Assembly (NCBI RefSeq): GCF_029784165.1
Contig: NC_073696.1
Span: 232,513,771-232,577,770 of the forward strand
Direction of reading: 5' to 3'
DNA: 64,000 bases
Origin: Wyeomyia smithii
Taxonomy: Eukaryota > Arthropoda > Insecta > Diptera > Culicidae
The notes beneath the pieces are model-generated. The model worked only from the letters and a program-made list of their open reading frames with translations. It did not search any database and was not told the origin of the DNA. This document shows, piece by piece, positions 1 through 12,477 of the stretch; positions within the stretch are counted from its first letter, which is position 1, and the number at the start of each line of letters is the position of its first letter. The translations under genes were made by a program, and so were the position numbers.

Positions 1-418
1 GTCTTCGCTTTTATTTTGGTTTTTTTTCTGACTTGCTTTGCTCTAATTGATTTTTTCTATTTTTTCGTCTTCTTAGACGTTGTTTTGAAATTATTGCGTT
101 TACGAGTGTTTGTTTATTTTATTGATTGTTTTAATTTGGTATCAATTTACATTTTTATTACATGATATTGCTTCCTTTGATAAATTTATTAATTTTACTC
201 AACTGCGAATTTATTTATTTATTAAATTATTTATTTATATCAATTTTAGTTTTAGGAGTAAATGTAGTAATGAAGATAGAAAATTAAACTAACTGAAAAT
301 ATGATTGTAGAAACTACGAAAAATATAGTTCAGCAGGTGGGTTATTTATTTCGTGAATCAGGTGTAGAGAATATGCAAAATTCTAATACAAAGTTAATTT
401 ACAAATTATTTTTCATTA
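1..418. other. AT-rich stretch, no gene seen
   Basis: T-rich low-complexity sequence with short chance reading frames only. I see no protein family, RNA gene or clear repeat boundary. It lies downstream of the minus-strand RT relic and may include its 3' untranslated part. Confidence 0.5.
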
Positions 419-1310
419 TTAAGCGGTGCGATTGCGTAATGAGCTAAATAAGTATTCAAGTTCTTGCCGAGACATTGTATAGCCAATGGTTTTGCAATAT
501 TGATTGTAAGTGAACGTTATGCGATTCGAAGGTTCGAATTTTGCATAATTTATGCGGTAATGAAGTTCCGATTTCGAGGTTGTCGAATAGATTACGTAGA
601 AATCTAGTTTAGAACATAGTGTATACTCATCCAAACGATACCGTTTACAAATTACAAAACTATTGCAAATTCACGACGCTCTTTAAATGATTAATGTACA
701 AGCAACGTGCTTCATATTACAGAAGATCAAATGATATCCAGCCTAAATGACGAAGAGCATACAATAAAAATTGCTTTTGTACTGATTCTATTTTTTCTTC
801 GGTTGCGATTGTAGAGAATGACCATAGTTTCCTTAAAATTGTAACAAAAGCGCGTTATAAAGCTTAGCATGTTATTAGCTTTGTGGATTATTGTGTTATG
901 ATGGTCAATGAAAGTAAGTTTGGAGTCTGAGACTATTCCTAAGTCTTTAACTCATTCACAATTTGCTACAGTTTGATTTCCATATGATATTGTAATGTTT
1001 GCTGTTGTTCTTTTTCGACAGAATGATATTAGGTTGCATTTTATTTTACATTTAGCTCTAGTAAGCTTTTTCTACACCATATGTAGAATATGTGTATTCC
1101 ATTCTGGAATGCATTGATGTTTTCTTCATTTCTTATCTCCGAAAAGAGTATCGTCATATCGTCATATCGTCGGCATAAATTGACACTTCTAATTTTTTGA
1201 GGATAGAGGAAATATCGTTTACGTGCAAGATGAAAAGAAAAGGTCCTAAGTGAGAACCTTGGGGGACACCAGAAATAACAAGAATGTTCTTCACTTTTAT
1301 TTCTATCATT
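419..1310 (-). pseudogene. Decayed non-LTR retrotransposon reverse transcriptase
   Basis: Read on the minus strand, translation recovers RT landmarks in order: GVPQGSHLGP near 1240-1270, the catalytic YADD box near 1165-1180, then a KDLGIVSDSKLTF stretch near 915-950, a KANNMLSFITRFC-like stretch near 850-890, an ESVQKQFLLYALRHLGW stretch near 740-790, and a C-terminal tail ending with FSSLRNR at about 420-435. These are the palm and thumb order of Jockey/CR1-type elements. Stops and frame changes interrupt it, for instance right after YADD, where ATATCGTC is tandemly repeated. No endonuclease domain is seen upstream, so it is a 5'-truncated dead copy. The lineage within Jockey/CR1 is not certain. 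Confidence 0.85.
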
Positions 1311-1889
1311 GTTTCATCTGTTTTCAACTGTGTTGATTTCTTTACTATTCCGACTTTTTGAACGTGTTTTTAAAAGTTTTGATGTTTTAACTTATTTGTT
1401 TTTTTTTTTTTAACTTTTGATTTGTTGACATTTGTTTAGTTTATTTTCATCGTTTGGCCCTTATTTTCTTCGATGTTTTTGACTCGTTTATTGTTATTAA
1501 CTTGTTGAATTTGAATTTGACATATTTTGATTTTTTTATGTTTAAGTTCTTTACAGCTCTCATTCTATTCTCTATTGACTCAACTGATTTTTTTTGTAAA
1601 TGTGTTTATACATATATCACCTAATTGATTTTGCTTTAATTATTTTGATGAATTAGAAATTTTTGATTTCTCATTACTATTTTGCTACAGCTTTATAGTT
1701 TAGGTTTTGTTTTACTGTATTGACCTTATTCCTTGTTTTACCAATTCCAATTCCAGATTTTTGCTTTCTTTAGCGTTCTCTAATTTGCTTACGTGTTGGA
1801 AAATTTTTACACCATTTTTGAATGTAAACTAAACATTACTGGTTATTTGAGAAAGAAGAAAAATGAAACTAAAAAAGTTAAAATATCTT
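1311..1889. other. T-rich spacer
   Basis: T-rich sequence with homopolymer runs between the RT relic and the motif-bearing repeat. No coding or structural feature is supported. Confidence 0.4.
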
Positions 1890-2790
1890 AAAAGTGTTTT
1901 TTTTGCCAACTTTTTCCACAGTGTGTATTTCACTTTGATTGAGAAGAAAAAAAAATTATCTACAACTTTGCCTAAGATACTATATAGATCAAGCAAACCA
2001 TTTTTTTTCTAATTTTTTATTCTTGATGGTCACTCGACCCAGAAATTTTTATTTATATCAACACAAAGTTTTTTTTCTTATCTAAAAAAAAAATCAGGCT
2101 TTATCTTCTGAGCCGTAATTTTTCTTCTAATTTTGAAATATTTTTTATATCTTTAAAGGACCTACAACTTTGCCGAAGACATCATACCAATCCAACAAAT
2201 CGTTTTGGTTTTCGTTTTTTTTTCTGAGAGTTCTAATTTTTAGTTCAATTTCGTGTTCGAACGTCCATCATTGCCTACACAGTACCAAAAAATGAAATTT
2301 CCATTTAATACAAATTAAAGCTCATAACAGTTTCTAGCACATAAAGTGAAAAACATATACAATTTCACACCGTTAATAACGCACAATACAGAATCGTTTT
2401 AAACCTTGTAAATTTGTACGTTAAGTGATATAAACTTGAAGCATTGAATATAATTATGCATGCAAATTAACAAGACATTTATTTACATTGCATGTGAATA
2501 TAATGCCACACGGAAAATTACATGGTTTCCAATGCTCCATTTATTTTCGTTTAAACAAATGTAAATTTTTTACTGTGTAGCTTGCATATTGTAGTTTCCA
2601 TCAAAACAAAGATTTCTGACAAAAATGCTTTTTGATATATTTGACTTGCAATTTTGTTTTTCTTCCAAAAAAAATCAATGGTGTATATTTTATTTGGAAG
2701 GACAAAACTATTATATGCAACTTTGCCGCCGATGTTACACTAATCGAACCGTTCTGATTCAAAAACATTGATAATCATCGACAGCATCTT
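1890..2790. repeat. Repeat with recurring ACAACTTTGCCGAAGAC-like motif
   Basis: Three loosely related blocks, near 1955-2010, 2160-2215 and 2680-2760, each carry ACAACTTTGCC followed by a gap and an AATC(A/C)AACAAACC-like stretch. The last also carries GTATATTTTATTTGGAAGGACAAAA upstream, here given only as a pattern: it matches the giant palindrome at 60.8-62.5 kb block for block. It looks like a decayed copy of the same family. A MITE-like insert (2275-2580) sits between the second and third blocks. No coding potential. Confidence 0.55.
2275..2580. mobile_element. MITE-like element with CTACACAGTA ends
   Basis: The left end starts CTACACAGTA and the right end finishes TACTGTGTAG, giving terminal inverted repeats of about ten perfect bases with A/T-rich imperfect extension (AAAAAATGAAATTT against AAAAAATTTACATTT). 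The interior is AT-rich and non-coding. TTGC lies close to both ends but is not a clean duplication. Family unknown. Confidence 0.5.
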
Positions 2791-5700
2791 CAAGCACGCT
2801 CTTTCAAAAAATTAGTCGTGAATAAAAAAATACTGACAGTGCGTCGTTAGTCTGTGCTAAGTTTCAGTCAAATAAAAAATGAGAGTTGGAAATCTTAAAA
2901 CTGCTACATTTCGCTCGGAATTGTTTAATTACTAGTCACTGAAATCACTGATGTGCATGCTCGCATCCCGAAATTAGCAACAACAAAAACAATTTCGCCA
3001 CAAACTCGTATCAAAATCCAGGGTAACAGATCTCTTTCGTTTGTTTTTTCCTAATGCACGCCACCAAACTAACAAGTAAATACATTAGTCGAAGCATTTG
3101 TGCTGAAGTGGGTCTTTTTTAAATCACAAAACAAAACCTTTACATTAGATACCGCAGCTGCAAGTTAGCCCTCCATTATAAACGAGCTTCGTACCACTTT
3201 AAGCAGCTAGCAGAAGTTAATCGGTAGCGCATTGCCATCGGGGCCATTGGAAAATTCCAAACGTAATGAGATCTCGCGAAACAGCAACAGCCCATTAGTG
3301 AAATTCATCAACATCCCAGCGACCATTTTGCATCCGAACCAGGAAGCACACACACGCATTCCACGGGGCATAGAATTACTATCTCCCAAATGAAACGACC
3401 GGGGCCAAGGATATGCGGCCAGCGCTGGATGGCCACCGTGGTGTGCAGTCCGTGGAACCCCCCATAAATGGCCCTCGGCAATCTCGTCTGTGCGTCTCAA
3501 TCGCTATTCAAACGCATAGTCCCGCGAACTCGAAGAATCGAATGAGAGAAATCCCGGAAAGCTATGAAGCCCATTAATATTGTTTTCCGATTTCTCCCAG
3601 ACCGAGATCACTGCCGATGCCGTTTTCAATAGCTGATAGCCCTCAAGGTCCCCGGTAATAAAATGGAACACGTTTTATTTTCGCTGCGTGCCTTTCGGCT
3701 TCGTGTAGGATCTAACCATTTACTATTCGAATGTGTTTGCCCCCTCCTAAACCAGATTGAAAAGTAGCTGATAACGGGCATCAACTGGGCTGTAAAAAAG
3801 TACAAAATAACGCCTGAAATATCACTGCTTCAAGATCTGTGAAGAAGAAAAAATCTGTACTTAGCATGTTTCTATTGGTTTTACAATTCAATTATAGCTT
3901 AATCTTGCGGCCTCACCTGAGACCTATACGCGTTGTGCTTTGCCAGGCGACTGAGATTTTCCACTGCTTGATTAGGTCAACTTGATCGGAACTCATGTGG
4001 TGGAAAAAGAAAGAGAACACAGAGCGAGAGAACCCCACTGAGCGGAGAGTGGAACATCGGTTGACCTAAACGGTGAGTTACTTGACGTTTGCTCAGCTAA
4101 GAGAATGAGAACCCGAACAGTTTTTACTTGGCGTCGCAAACCTATTAGAAAGATCAAATGCCAGACCGGATTAGACCGGCTTCAAAGTTACGTACGTTAA
4201 CGGATGAAACAACACCACTAGCAGATCTGGCTCAAACGGCAACGGGCGGACACGGTTTGGAAAGACAACGGTTCTTGTTGTAAAAAGCACACACAACACA
4301 GATCGCATGACGGCCCGAAGGTCCACATGAGATTCATTGATCTTGGTTGTTGTTGCTGCTGCTGTCGTCGTCGTCGTCTTCGTTGCCGGGATTGTTCTGA
4401 GCGTGTTGTTGATGTTGATGTTGGTTTCTTCTTTTTTTCTCTTCATTTTCGTTCTTGTCCGGCCGTTTGATGATGATAGTGTTTTTGCGTAACCGGTCGT
4501 CATCGAGGACCGAGGAGAGGATTGGTAATTCATTTTGCTAGGCGATGCTAGATGCACTGAGACTGCAATTCGCTGCCGCAGACCCAGTGACACACAGAGG
4601 AAGAGAGAGAAAGAGAACGGAAAACTATTCCGCCGGTTGTTGGTATGAGTTCAGCATGAAAGGTGGATAATAGATCGGGAAGCTGTTTTATTACTTGCTT
4701 GGTGATCTACGATGATTTGAAATTAAACACAGAATTAAACGATTTTAGTAAGGTGTCAAAACTTATCCAAATAAGCTTACCCTAAATATTCCCAAAGTGT
4801 TAATTCCAAGATAAATCAAATGAACATTAGGACAAAAAAGCGTGCCTATGAAGTTGTCACTTACTCGCTGTTCGACAGTGGAACACAACAAACGATTTAA
4901 TTACACGATCAGAACAAGACACGAACCCAATTTTGCATAAATTCGATTCGACGCAGTCAAGACAATAGCAACTCGAAATCACAGCTTAAAACACCAGGAA
5001 CTTATTACAAATTGGATACCAATCCTCTCTCTCCCCTGATCTGCTCTATCTACCGCAAACCCTTCTGATCGCGATGGGAAATCGTTTATTCTTTCCCCAT
5101 CAGAGTAGAGTGGTGAGGCAAGCCAAAAATAATGGCTGACGCCGTCAACGCCACCGTCGTCGCTCGGCTTCAGGACAATAACTGCTCCGGGTGTTCGTGT
5201 GTATATATGCAGACGCGCTGAGCTCGAAATTGCAAATATAAATCTACAACAATTGCCATTATTATCGATCTTCCCTGCCTCCACTACCGCCACCGCCACC
5301 ACCACTTTTGTTTTGTAGGTTGGGCCAGAAGCTAGACCCAGCCTGCAGTGCAGTCGTCTCGGGGCGAATTTTATTATCTAACTCACACAATGCCGCAGCA
5401 GCATACTGAAGGGTGAAGGTCACCACAGCTCTAGCCTGCAGCCCGCAGATATGAATATGATCTCGGCATTGTCGAGCTATTTTGCGCTGTTTACTCTTGT
5501 GAGCATATATAAATATACCTACAAATTTGCCTCGTCGCCGGGTCTGGTCACGATCGATCGACTGTCGAACTCTCGATTAGGCTCACCTAGGCGTGTTCGG
5601 GTTTCCCACGTAGGTTCTATTGGAATAAAGGTAAGAATTTCGTCCAGGTGGGCATAATGAAGAAATCAAACAAATCGGCTGCCCGTGTGGGGAATGTTTC

Positions 5701-5900
5701 CGGAGGCTGAGGCCTCTCGAACGTACGGCCGAACAATCACCTAATCGCGTAAGTCGATCGAAGAGTTTTAGTTTGCTTAAATTTTGTTATTATGATGTTG
5801 CTTTTGTACTTCCGCTCTTTTACTTTTATTTTCCCGCTGTCAGTTGCATATACAAAATCAATTATATTTCCTGGTACTTAAAATTCATAAAAATTTTTAG
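2791..5900. other. Unique-looking non-coding island
   Basis: GC content rises here and I see no transposon ends. The open frames are short or low-complexity; the minus frame at 4171-4593 is driven by a trinucleotide-repeat tract near 4345-4385. The stretch could be conserved regulatory or intronic DNA of a host gene outside the window. That is inference from composition only. No splice-linked exon, tRNA or known motif was found. Confidence 0.4.
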
Positions 5901-6219
5901 CTCGGACTTCGTTTACTAGAATATGAAACGGAAGCTTAAATTCACAAACATTCGAAAATAATTGAACATCACCAAATTTGAACACTTCTACTAGCATTAG
6001 ACCTAAATCTTTCAAAGAAATTTTCCACAGTAGACATCAACTATAAACTAGATTACAGGTATTTCCTTTTTTAACGTAACCTGCCTTACGAAGTAACCTC
6101 TTTATAACGTAAATCAAAATAACGTAATAATTTTTCATGTAACGTAATCTTTAAATTTTTATTCCACCCTCTAGTGCCCAGTGCCGCTTTAGACGGTCTT
6201 CAGTTAAACCTTAATATTA

Positions 6220-6440
6220 CGAAATTTGACTTATTTTGAGCTCTTTCAATTCGCTTAATTTTCAACGGATTTCCTTCGGCTTGCAGCAATTGTGTGGAAA
6301 ACCATCCACGCATCCACTCGAATGCAGAAAATTGTGCTTTGATTATTTATTTATAATAAATAAAATAAAAAGGGGAATATTTTATTTAACGGGGAGAAGT
6401 TAACAAAAAAAAGTCGTTTATAGAAATTTTATATTTTGAT
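6220..6440. repeat. Repeat fragment (family of 39.9 kb and 13.4 kb) and empty site of the A-run element
   Basis: The part at 6270-6345 (TTGCAGCAATTG ... ATGCAGAAAA) matches 40025-40085. The part at 6340-6420 (AATAAATAAAATAAAAAGG, then TATTTTATTT and GGGGAGAA, then an A8 run and GTCGTTTATAG) matches the two flanks of the element at 9347-12617. It is therefore a paralogous empty site for that insertion. Confidence 0.6.
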
Positions 6441-6446
6441 TATTTA

Positions 6447-7061
6447 CTAGCTGACCTGGAAAACTTCGTACCGCCGCCTTGAGTTTTATTGACTGTTGTA
6501 TTGCAAAAACTGAAATATCTAACTGCTGCTAAAAAACATACCTACGATATGTTTTGGTTCTGATTTGTTTTTATTTTTTTTTTTTTTTTCAATCCTACAA
6601 TATCGCACGCTTAGCCTTGGGGCTAACATAATGCAAATATAGTAATACCCTTCTGCCTGGTCAATCTCACTGGAACAGATTTTATAAAAAAACTTCAGAA
6701 TTCTAAATAATTCAAGCTTAAAATTCGGAATATACGAGCATGTGAAAGCCGATTAATCAAGCCGGTCCTAGCCACTAAATTCTATATATTCCACAATGTC
6801 GGGGTCAGGGTCACGTGAATATGCGACATAGAGCTGTCCATGTGAGAAGCATGAATACTCGGAGTTTATGCCACAAATTTTCAGTGACTGTCCTTGGGTT
6901 TTGTCAATAGTCATCGCGAATGCGCAACGCACGGGAAATTGCAGACGTTTAAAATTTAACGGCAAATCGGTAGGAGTAATCGAGATACGCGAGATTATTA
7001 CGACTTCTCTTTTGTAGTTTCCTGTCAGAATTGTCGCTTCAAGGACATTTGCCACCGGGTA
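6447..7061 (-). pseudogene. Helitron Pif1-like helicase C-terminal relic with Helitron 3' end
   Basis: The minus strand from about 7055 to 6768 encodes a C-terminal Pif1-family helicase segment. It shows the VLEATILTGNYK, LQFPVRCAFAMTIDKTQGQSL and HGQLYVAYSR blocks, the last two matching late superfamily-1 helicase motifs typical of Helitron Rep/Hel proteins. The normal VxxSR ending is followed by frayed sequence. Further on, the strand reads GTACGAAGTTTTCC, then AGGTCAGCTAG, with CTAG at 6450-6447 followed by T, which is the insect Helitron terminus pattern. No 5' TC end and no Rep domain are seen, so this is a truncated non-functional remnant. Confidence 0.85.
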
Positions 7062-8060
7062 GTGGCAGCAATGCGTCTGTTCGGTGGTAAATTTGACCTT
7101 GAATCTATAAAGTAGTAGTATTTGGAAATATTTTATAAGTATTTTTCTCTCAATTGAGTATTTAAGTTATTATACTTTATTTTTCTTTTGTTCAAGACTC
7201 GTTTAAAGAAACTAAGTATGTAACTGACGATTTCGAGATATATGGGGTGTCGAACGTCGTGCATTTCGAGCTCGTCTTGTTCTTAACCGATCGACTCGTA
7301 TATTTCCTGACTTTTTAATATTCTATCTTTAGTGTTGCGGAGCCTGACACTTTTATTGACCTGCTACTACTCGTGTCTTAACTCGCAAAACTGGAACAAA
7401 AACAACGAATTTAATTTCAATTCAACGGCATGTTAAGTATTTGAACATTCCACTTACAACAACTTCATCTGAACAAAAAACACTTCGACAACAGCAGAAA
7501 TTTGTCAAAGTCAACTGGAAGATATGCAAGAATCAGTTTGATTATGTAGATTAGGGAACATTCCTTTTAGGAAGCATTCCCACTACATGTGGAAGAAAAT
7601 TAATCGAAACCAACTGAAATCAGTATGAATACTCCTCAGAATTCTTGCAAAAACACATTATTATTTTCGATCTATTATGTTTATTACGTACCGACAGTGT
7701 CTTCTTCTTTCTTGAAAAACAGTCACAGCACAAATTAACAGAAAGCGACATTGAATTCAAGTAGCATCAACAGAAACCAATACGAAAATCGCATAGAACT
7801 ATTCCTAGTTTAAGTACGCCCCGGTGATGAAAACTTGTTTTGAATTTTTCCGATCAAAGGCAACAAAAAATCGTTACTCATTAAAACTCACAGAAAACCT
7901 CTCAGAATCTCAGAAGTGCGGGAAATATCAAGGGTTGGTTTTTAACGTTTTATAACTTTTCCAGTTGATTTTCGTTATTGCCATGGCATAGTGACAATAT
8001 GGTTTTGTCCTGAACAAAAATTCTCGCAAAACCTAATGGCCAACATACATGATACCAATT
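7062..8060. other. AT-rich spacer between Helitron relics
   Basis: No convincing reading frame and no clear terminal repeats. It may be decayed Helitron interior, since Helitron helicase fragments lie on both sides, but I cannot align it. Confidence 0.35.
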
Positions 8061-8064
8061 GTTT

Positions 8065-8235
8065 TTCTCGTGAACATGTGACATAAAGCTGTTTCTGCGA
8101 GAATATGCATGTTTTAGGTTTAATGCCACCAGTTATCAGGGCTTTGGGCATTATCGAATATCACGCAACTGCGGAGCGCGAAGATACATACAGACGTTTG
8201 AAATTAAATAGTAAATTGGTAGGTACACGGAGCTT
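8065..8235 (-). pseudogene. Second, more decayed Helitron helicase fragment
   Basis: On the minus strand this aligns with the helicase relic at 6768-7055. FKRLYVSSRSAVA corresponds to FKRLQFPVRCAFA, and GGIKPKTCIFSQKQLYVTCS corresponds to the GINSEYSCFSHGQLYVAYS block. There is an internal stop and many substitutions. It is older or faster-decayed than the copy at 6.8 kb. The plus-strand open frame that overlaps it is antisense to this relic and not a gene. Confidence 0.65.
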
Positions 8236-9346
8236 CGAAAATTCCGCTTTAATGACATTAATATTTCATCTGTTTTTTGAGGCAGATCTGCTGCCTAAGC
8301 ACAGTGCAATTGACACTTCGCAACATTATAGTTTTCAATTCAACATTCAACAATTAATTGTAAATCCAGAGATTTGTAGGAATGCAATAGTGCCTATTTA
8401 ACGAAACATGAACAGAAATCAATGTTTCTTGAGGAGCGAAAAATACACGTTTCTTTTACCAGCTAACAGAATCATTGCAGCATAAGCAAATGTCAATGAT
8501 CTAAGTCAGTGTGCATTTTAGAGAAAATTGAACAGATTGATTAGATCCGAGCAATGCTAAATTAAATCATCGCACATGTAGTGTTATTCTTGTTCTTTCT
8601 TTTCATTTATCAGATACATAAAACGATTACATGCAACTGTGCTCAAATAAGCCAGAGATTTAATTTACATTATCAAGTATATGCCCTTGAATAAAATCAA
8701 AGCCACGTTGAGAGTATTCACATGCATGTCGAGTTTGCTGCTACCACGCTATAGCGCTTTTGCATAGAAAAGGTGTAGTAGGCAGCGAAAACGAATATCA
8801 CTTTATATGTGAATCATTAACAGGTGCTTGTTTACTCAACAACGACGCTACAACAGCTTATCTACCGCTCATAGCCTGCAATCATAGTAATCTAATGACG
8901 TTGTTTTTGGAGTAAAAGGCGGGAAAAGGCGAAAATGTATTTCAATTTTTTTTAAACTTTATCAGTTAATTATTGTTATTTTTATGGCTTATTAACTCGT
9001 CGGAGATCACGACAAAACAAACACAAAAAGAATCATTCAAATCCGTTGATTCTATTTGGAGTGAAACGCCGTTTTACAGACACCAACTTATTTTTATTTA
9101 ATAGATTAGTTATTATTTAATATTTAATTATTTAATTAATAAATATTCATTTATTTTATTTTATTAATAAATATTTGTTAATTATGTAAATAAAAAATAT
9201 TTTTATTTAAAAATATTTTATATTTATTATTTTATATTATTGAAAAAATAAATAAATTTATAATTTATAAATTAAAAATATTTGTTTATAATAAATAAAA
9301 TAAAAAGGCAAATATTTTATTTAGTGGGGAGAAATGAACTAAAAAA
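8236..9346. other. AT-rich spacer with TTAATAAATATT low-complexity tract
   Basis: From 9080 to 9300 the sequence is almost pure A/T, with degenerate TTAATAAATATT units. A related tract resumes at 12640-12770 and again at 13180-13350, as if one AT-rich tract had been split by later insertions. No gene is seen. Confidence 0.45.
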
Positions 9347-12300
9347 CCTAAATTAATCCACCTAGCGGTCAGACCCAGCCTTTCTCATTCAAACTTTTAT
9401 TTGAAAAAATATATTTACACTAACGCTTCAATCCAATAAATGTATATTCATTCTTTAGGTTCTAAAATATTGATGTTGTTGTCTGTCTGTCTGTCTGATC
9501 CTTATAGGTTCGAAAACTACCGAACCGATCGACGTGAAAATTTGTATGAAGGTGTTTTTTGGTGCCGATAAAGGTTCCTATGATAGTTTGAGACCCCTTC
9601 CTCTTCTGGAAGAAAGGGGTCCCATACAAATGAAACATACATTTCTGCACAACTTAAGAACTAACCGAGTAATTGGAACAAAATTTAGCATGTAAATGTT
9701 TTAGAGGAAACATATATGTGCATAATGGTTTGACACTCCACCCTCTTCCATAAGGGAGGGGTGCCATACAAATCAAACACAGATTTCTGCACATCTCGAG
9801 AACTAACCGAGTAAAGGGACCTAAATTTAGCATGAGAATGTTTTTAGGGGTAACAAATCTTTCCATAATGGTTCGACACCCCTCCCTCTTCTGGAAGAAA
9901 AGGGTTCCATACAATGATACACAAATTTCTGCACATCTCGAGAGCTAACCAACTAAATGGAACCATATTTGGCAGGTGAATGTTTTTAGTGGTAACAAAT
10001 TTGTTCCATAATCGACCTCAGGCAACATTTTGGATTGTAAGATGGCAACTTCCGGTTTCTGGAAAACAGCCAAAATGGCCGATTTCCACCCAATATAATA
10101 ATATCCGGATCTAGAAAGATACACAGGAGCTAAAATCGATCGAAATTGTCTTCAAATGCCATGATGAAATCCAAAATAGCGACTTTCGGTTTAGGAAAAA
10201 CAGCGACAAACGACCAAATACCACCCAATATGAGTATTTCTGGAACCGTAATGATGCACTGGAGCCACAAATCGACTTCAGACAACATTTTGAATTGTAA
10301 GATGGCAACTTCCGGTTTCTGGAAAACAGCCTGAAATGGACGATTCCCATTAAATATGAGTGAAATTTGAATTAAATATGAATGTGTTCGGAACCAGGAT
10401 TACGCCCAGATGACAGAAATTGATATCACAGGCTATTTTAAAGTCCAAAATGACGACTTTCGGTTTCTGAAAAACAGCCCAAAGTGACCAAACACCACCC
10501 AATATGAGTATCTCTGGAGCCAGAATGTTGCAAGAAGCTAAAAATTTACCTCAGACACCATTATGAATTGTAGGATGGCAACTCCTTCTGGAAAACAGCC
10601 AAAAATGGCCGATTCCAGTCTAACATGAGTATCTCCGGATCTAGAATGATACACAGCAGCTGAAATCGACCATAGACTCCATTTTGGATTCTAGGTTGTT
10701 GACTCCCGGTTCCTGGGAAACAGCCGAAAATGATCGAATAACACCCAATATTGGTGTTTCTTCAACCAGAATGACGCATAGAGGCCAGAAATTATCTTAA
10801 ATACCATTTTGAAATCCAAAATGGCGACTACCGGTTTGTGAAAAACAGCCTAAAATAAACAAATGCTATCCAATATGAGTATCTCCGGAACCAGAATGAT
10901 ACAAGGAGCTAACAATTGACCTCAGGCGCCATTTTGAATTGCTAAATGGCAACTTCTCGGAAACAGTCGAAAATGACCGAATAATACTCAATATGGATAT
11001 TTCCGTAATCGAGATGATGCATAGAAACCAAACACTGACCCTGGACACCCTTTTGAATTTAAAGATAATCACTTTGAGTTCCTGGAAAACAATCAAAATA
11101 ACTAAATACCTCCCAATATGGGTATTTCCGGTGTTAGATTGATGGCAGAAAATCTGCTGAAAATGACCGAATGCCACCCAATATGAATATATTCAGAATT
11201 AAGGCGTTGTACAGAAGCCAAAAGTCGGTGATGTTGTCATTTCGATAAAACCTATCATTTTTAACGATTTGTTATTTGACCTTGATCATATCCTATGACC
11301 GATTCGTCGTGCATTTGCAGATTTTGAACACATCGCAAGGAATCAATGAATTTGGAACGTTCAAATAGTACGATACCACATTTAAATTATGTTGAGGCCA
11401 CATATATCGATCAAACCAGGTATAGCTTTCAATAGTCTTTGAATTTCTTTTCTTTCCATAACTTTTGAGCCACATATCAATTTGTTATGAAGTTTGTTAT
11501 TTGTAAGTTTGAAAGATGACTCGTTCGTATGGCACTAGTTATGTTCAAATAAGTCATGTATTCTTCGAGATAATAGACTTTCATTGTTTTATAAACAATT
11601 TAATACATAACGGATGCTTAAGTTCGATTATAATCAAATGAAAAGGGAACGTATAGGGCAGCCAAAATTTGAAACCACGTGTTCAATCAGAATTCATCAG
11701 TTAACCCTTAACTAGCCCGCTCATCTTATAATAATATTAATCAAATTGGTTGTGTAGTTTCTGAGATAATGAAGTTTCGTGATTTTCACATTTCGGTACA
11801 TTACAGACGAAGTTACAGTCCGATTACAGTAAAATTCAATAGAGTGTTATGAGGCAGCTAGTCTTTTAATTTTACACTAATTTTGTGGAAATCGGGTCAG
11901 CCATCTTTGAGAAAAGTGAGTGAGTTTAAGTAGTCTTGTGAATATTTTACTTTTCATAGCTGGATTTCACATTTTTAAACATAACAGGCAAAGTAATAGT
12001 CCGATTGCAGAACAAATCAATAGGGTCTTATGGGGCAACTAGACCTTCCATTTGACACTAATTTTATGAGAATCGGTCCAGCCATCTCTGAGAAACATGA
12101 GTGAGATTAAACTGTCTTCAAAACACGTTTCTTTTCATAACTTTTGAACCACATGTTCAATCTTCATAAAATTCAAAAATTAATGGTTTTTCAGGTAGCC
12201 CGTTCATTTAAAATCAATTTTGTTCAAATCGGTTGTGTAGTTTTTGAGATAATGATGTTTCATGATTTTTCATTTTGATACATAACCTCTAAACTAAAAA

Positions 12301-12417
12301 TCCGACCACAATGAAATTTAATAGGGTCTTATGGGGCACCAAGACCTTTCATTTGCAATTAATTTCATGAAAATCGGTCCAGCCATCTCTGAGAAAAGTG
12401 AGTGAGAATAAAAATCT

Positions 12418-12477
<60 letters not shown>

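Noticed and set aside
4171..4593. 140-codon minus-strand frame
   Set aside because: Its centre is a Thr/Ala run from a trinucleotide tract; no domain, no splice context, and codon content looks random outside the tract.
8105..8401. 98-codon plus-strand open frame
   Set aside because: It lies antisense to the decayed Helitron helicase fragment and has no family features of its own.
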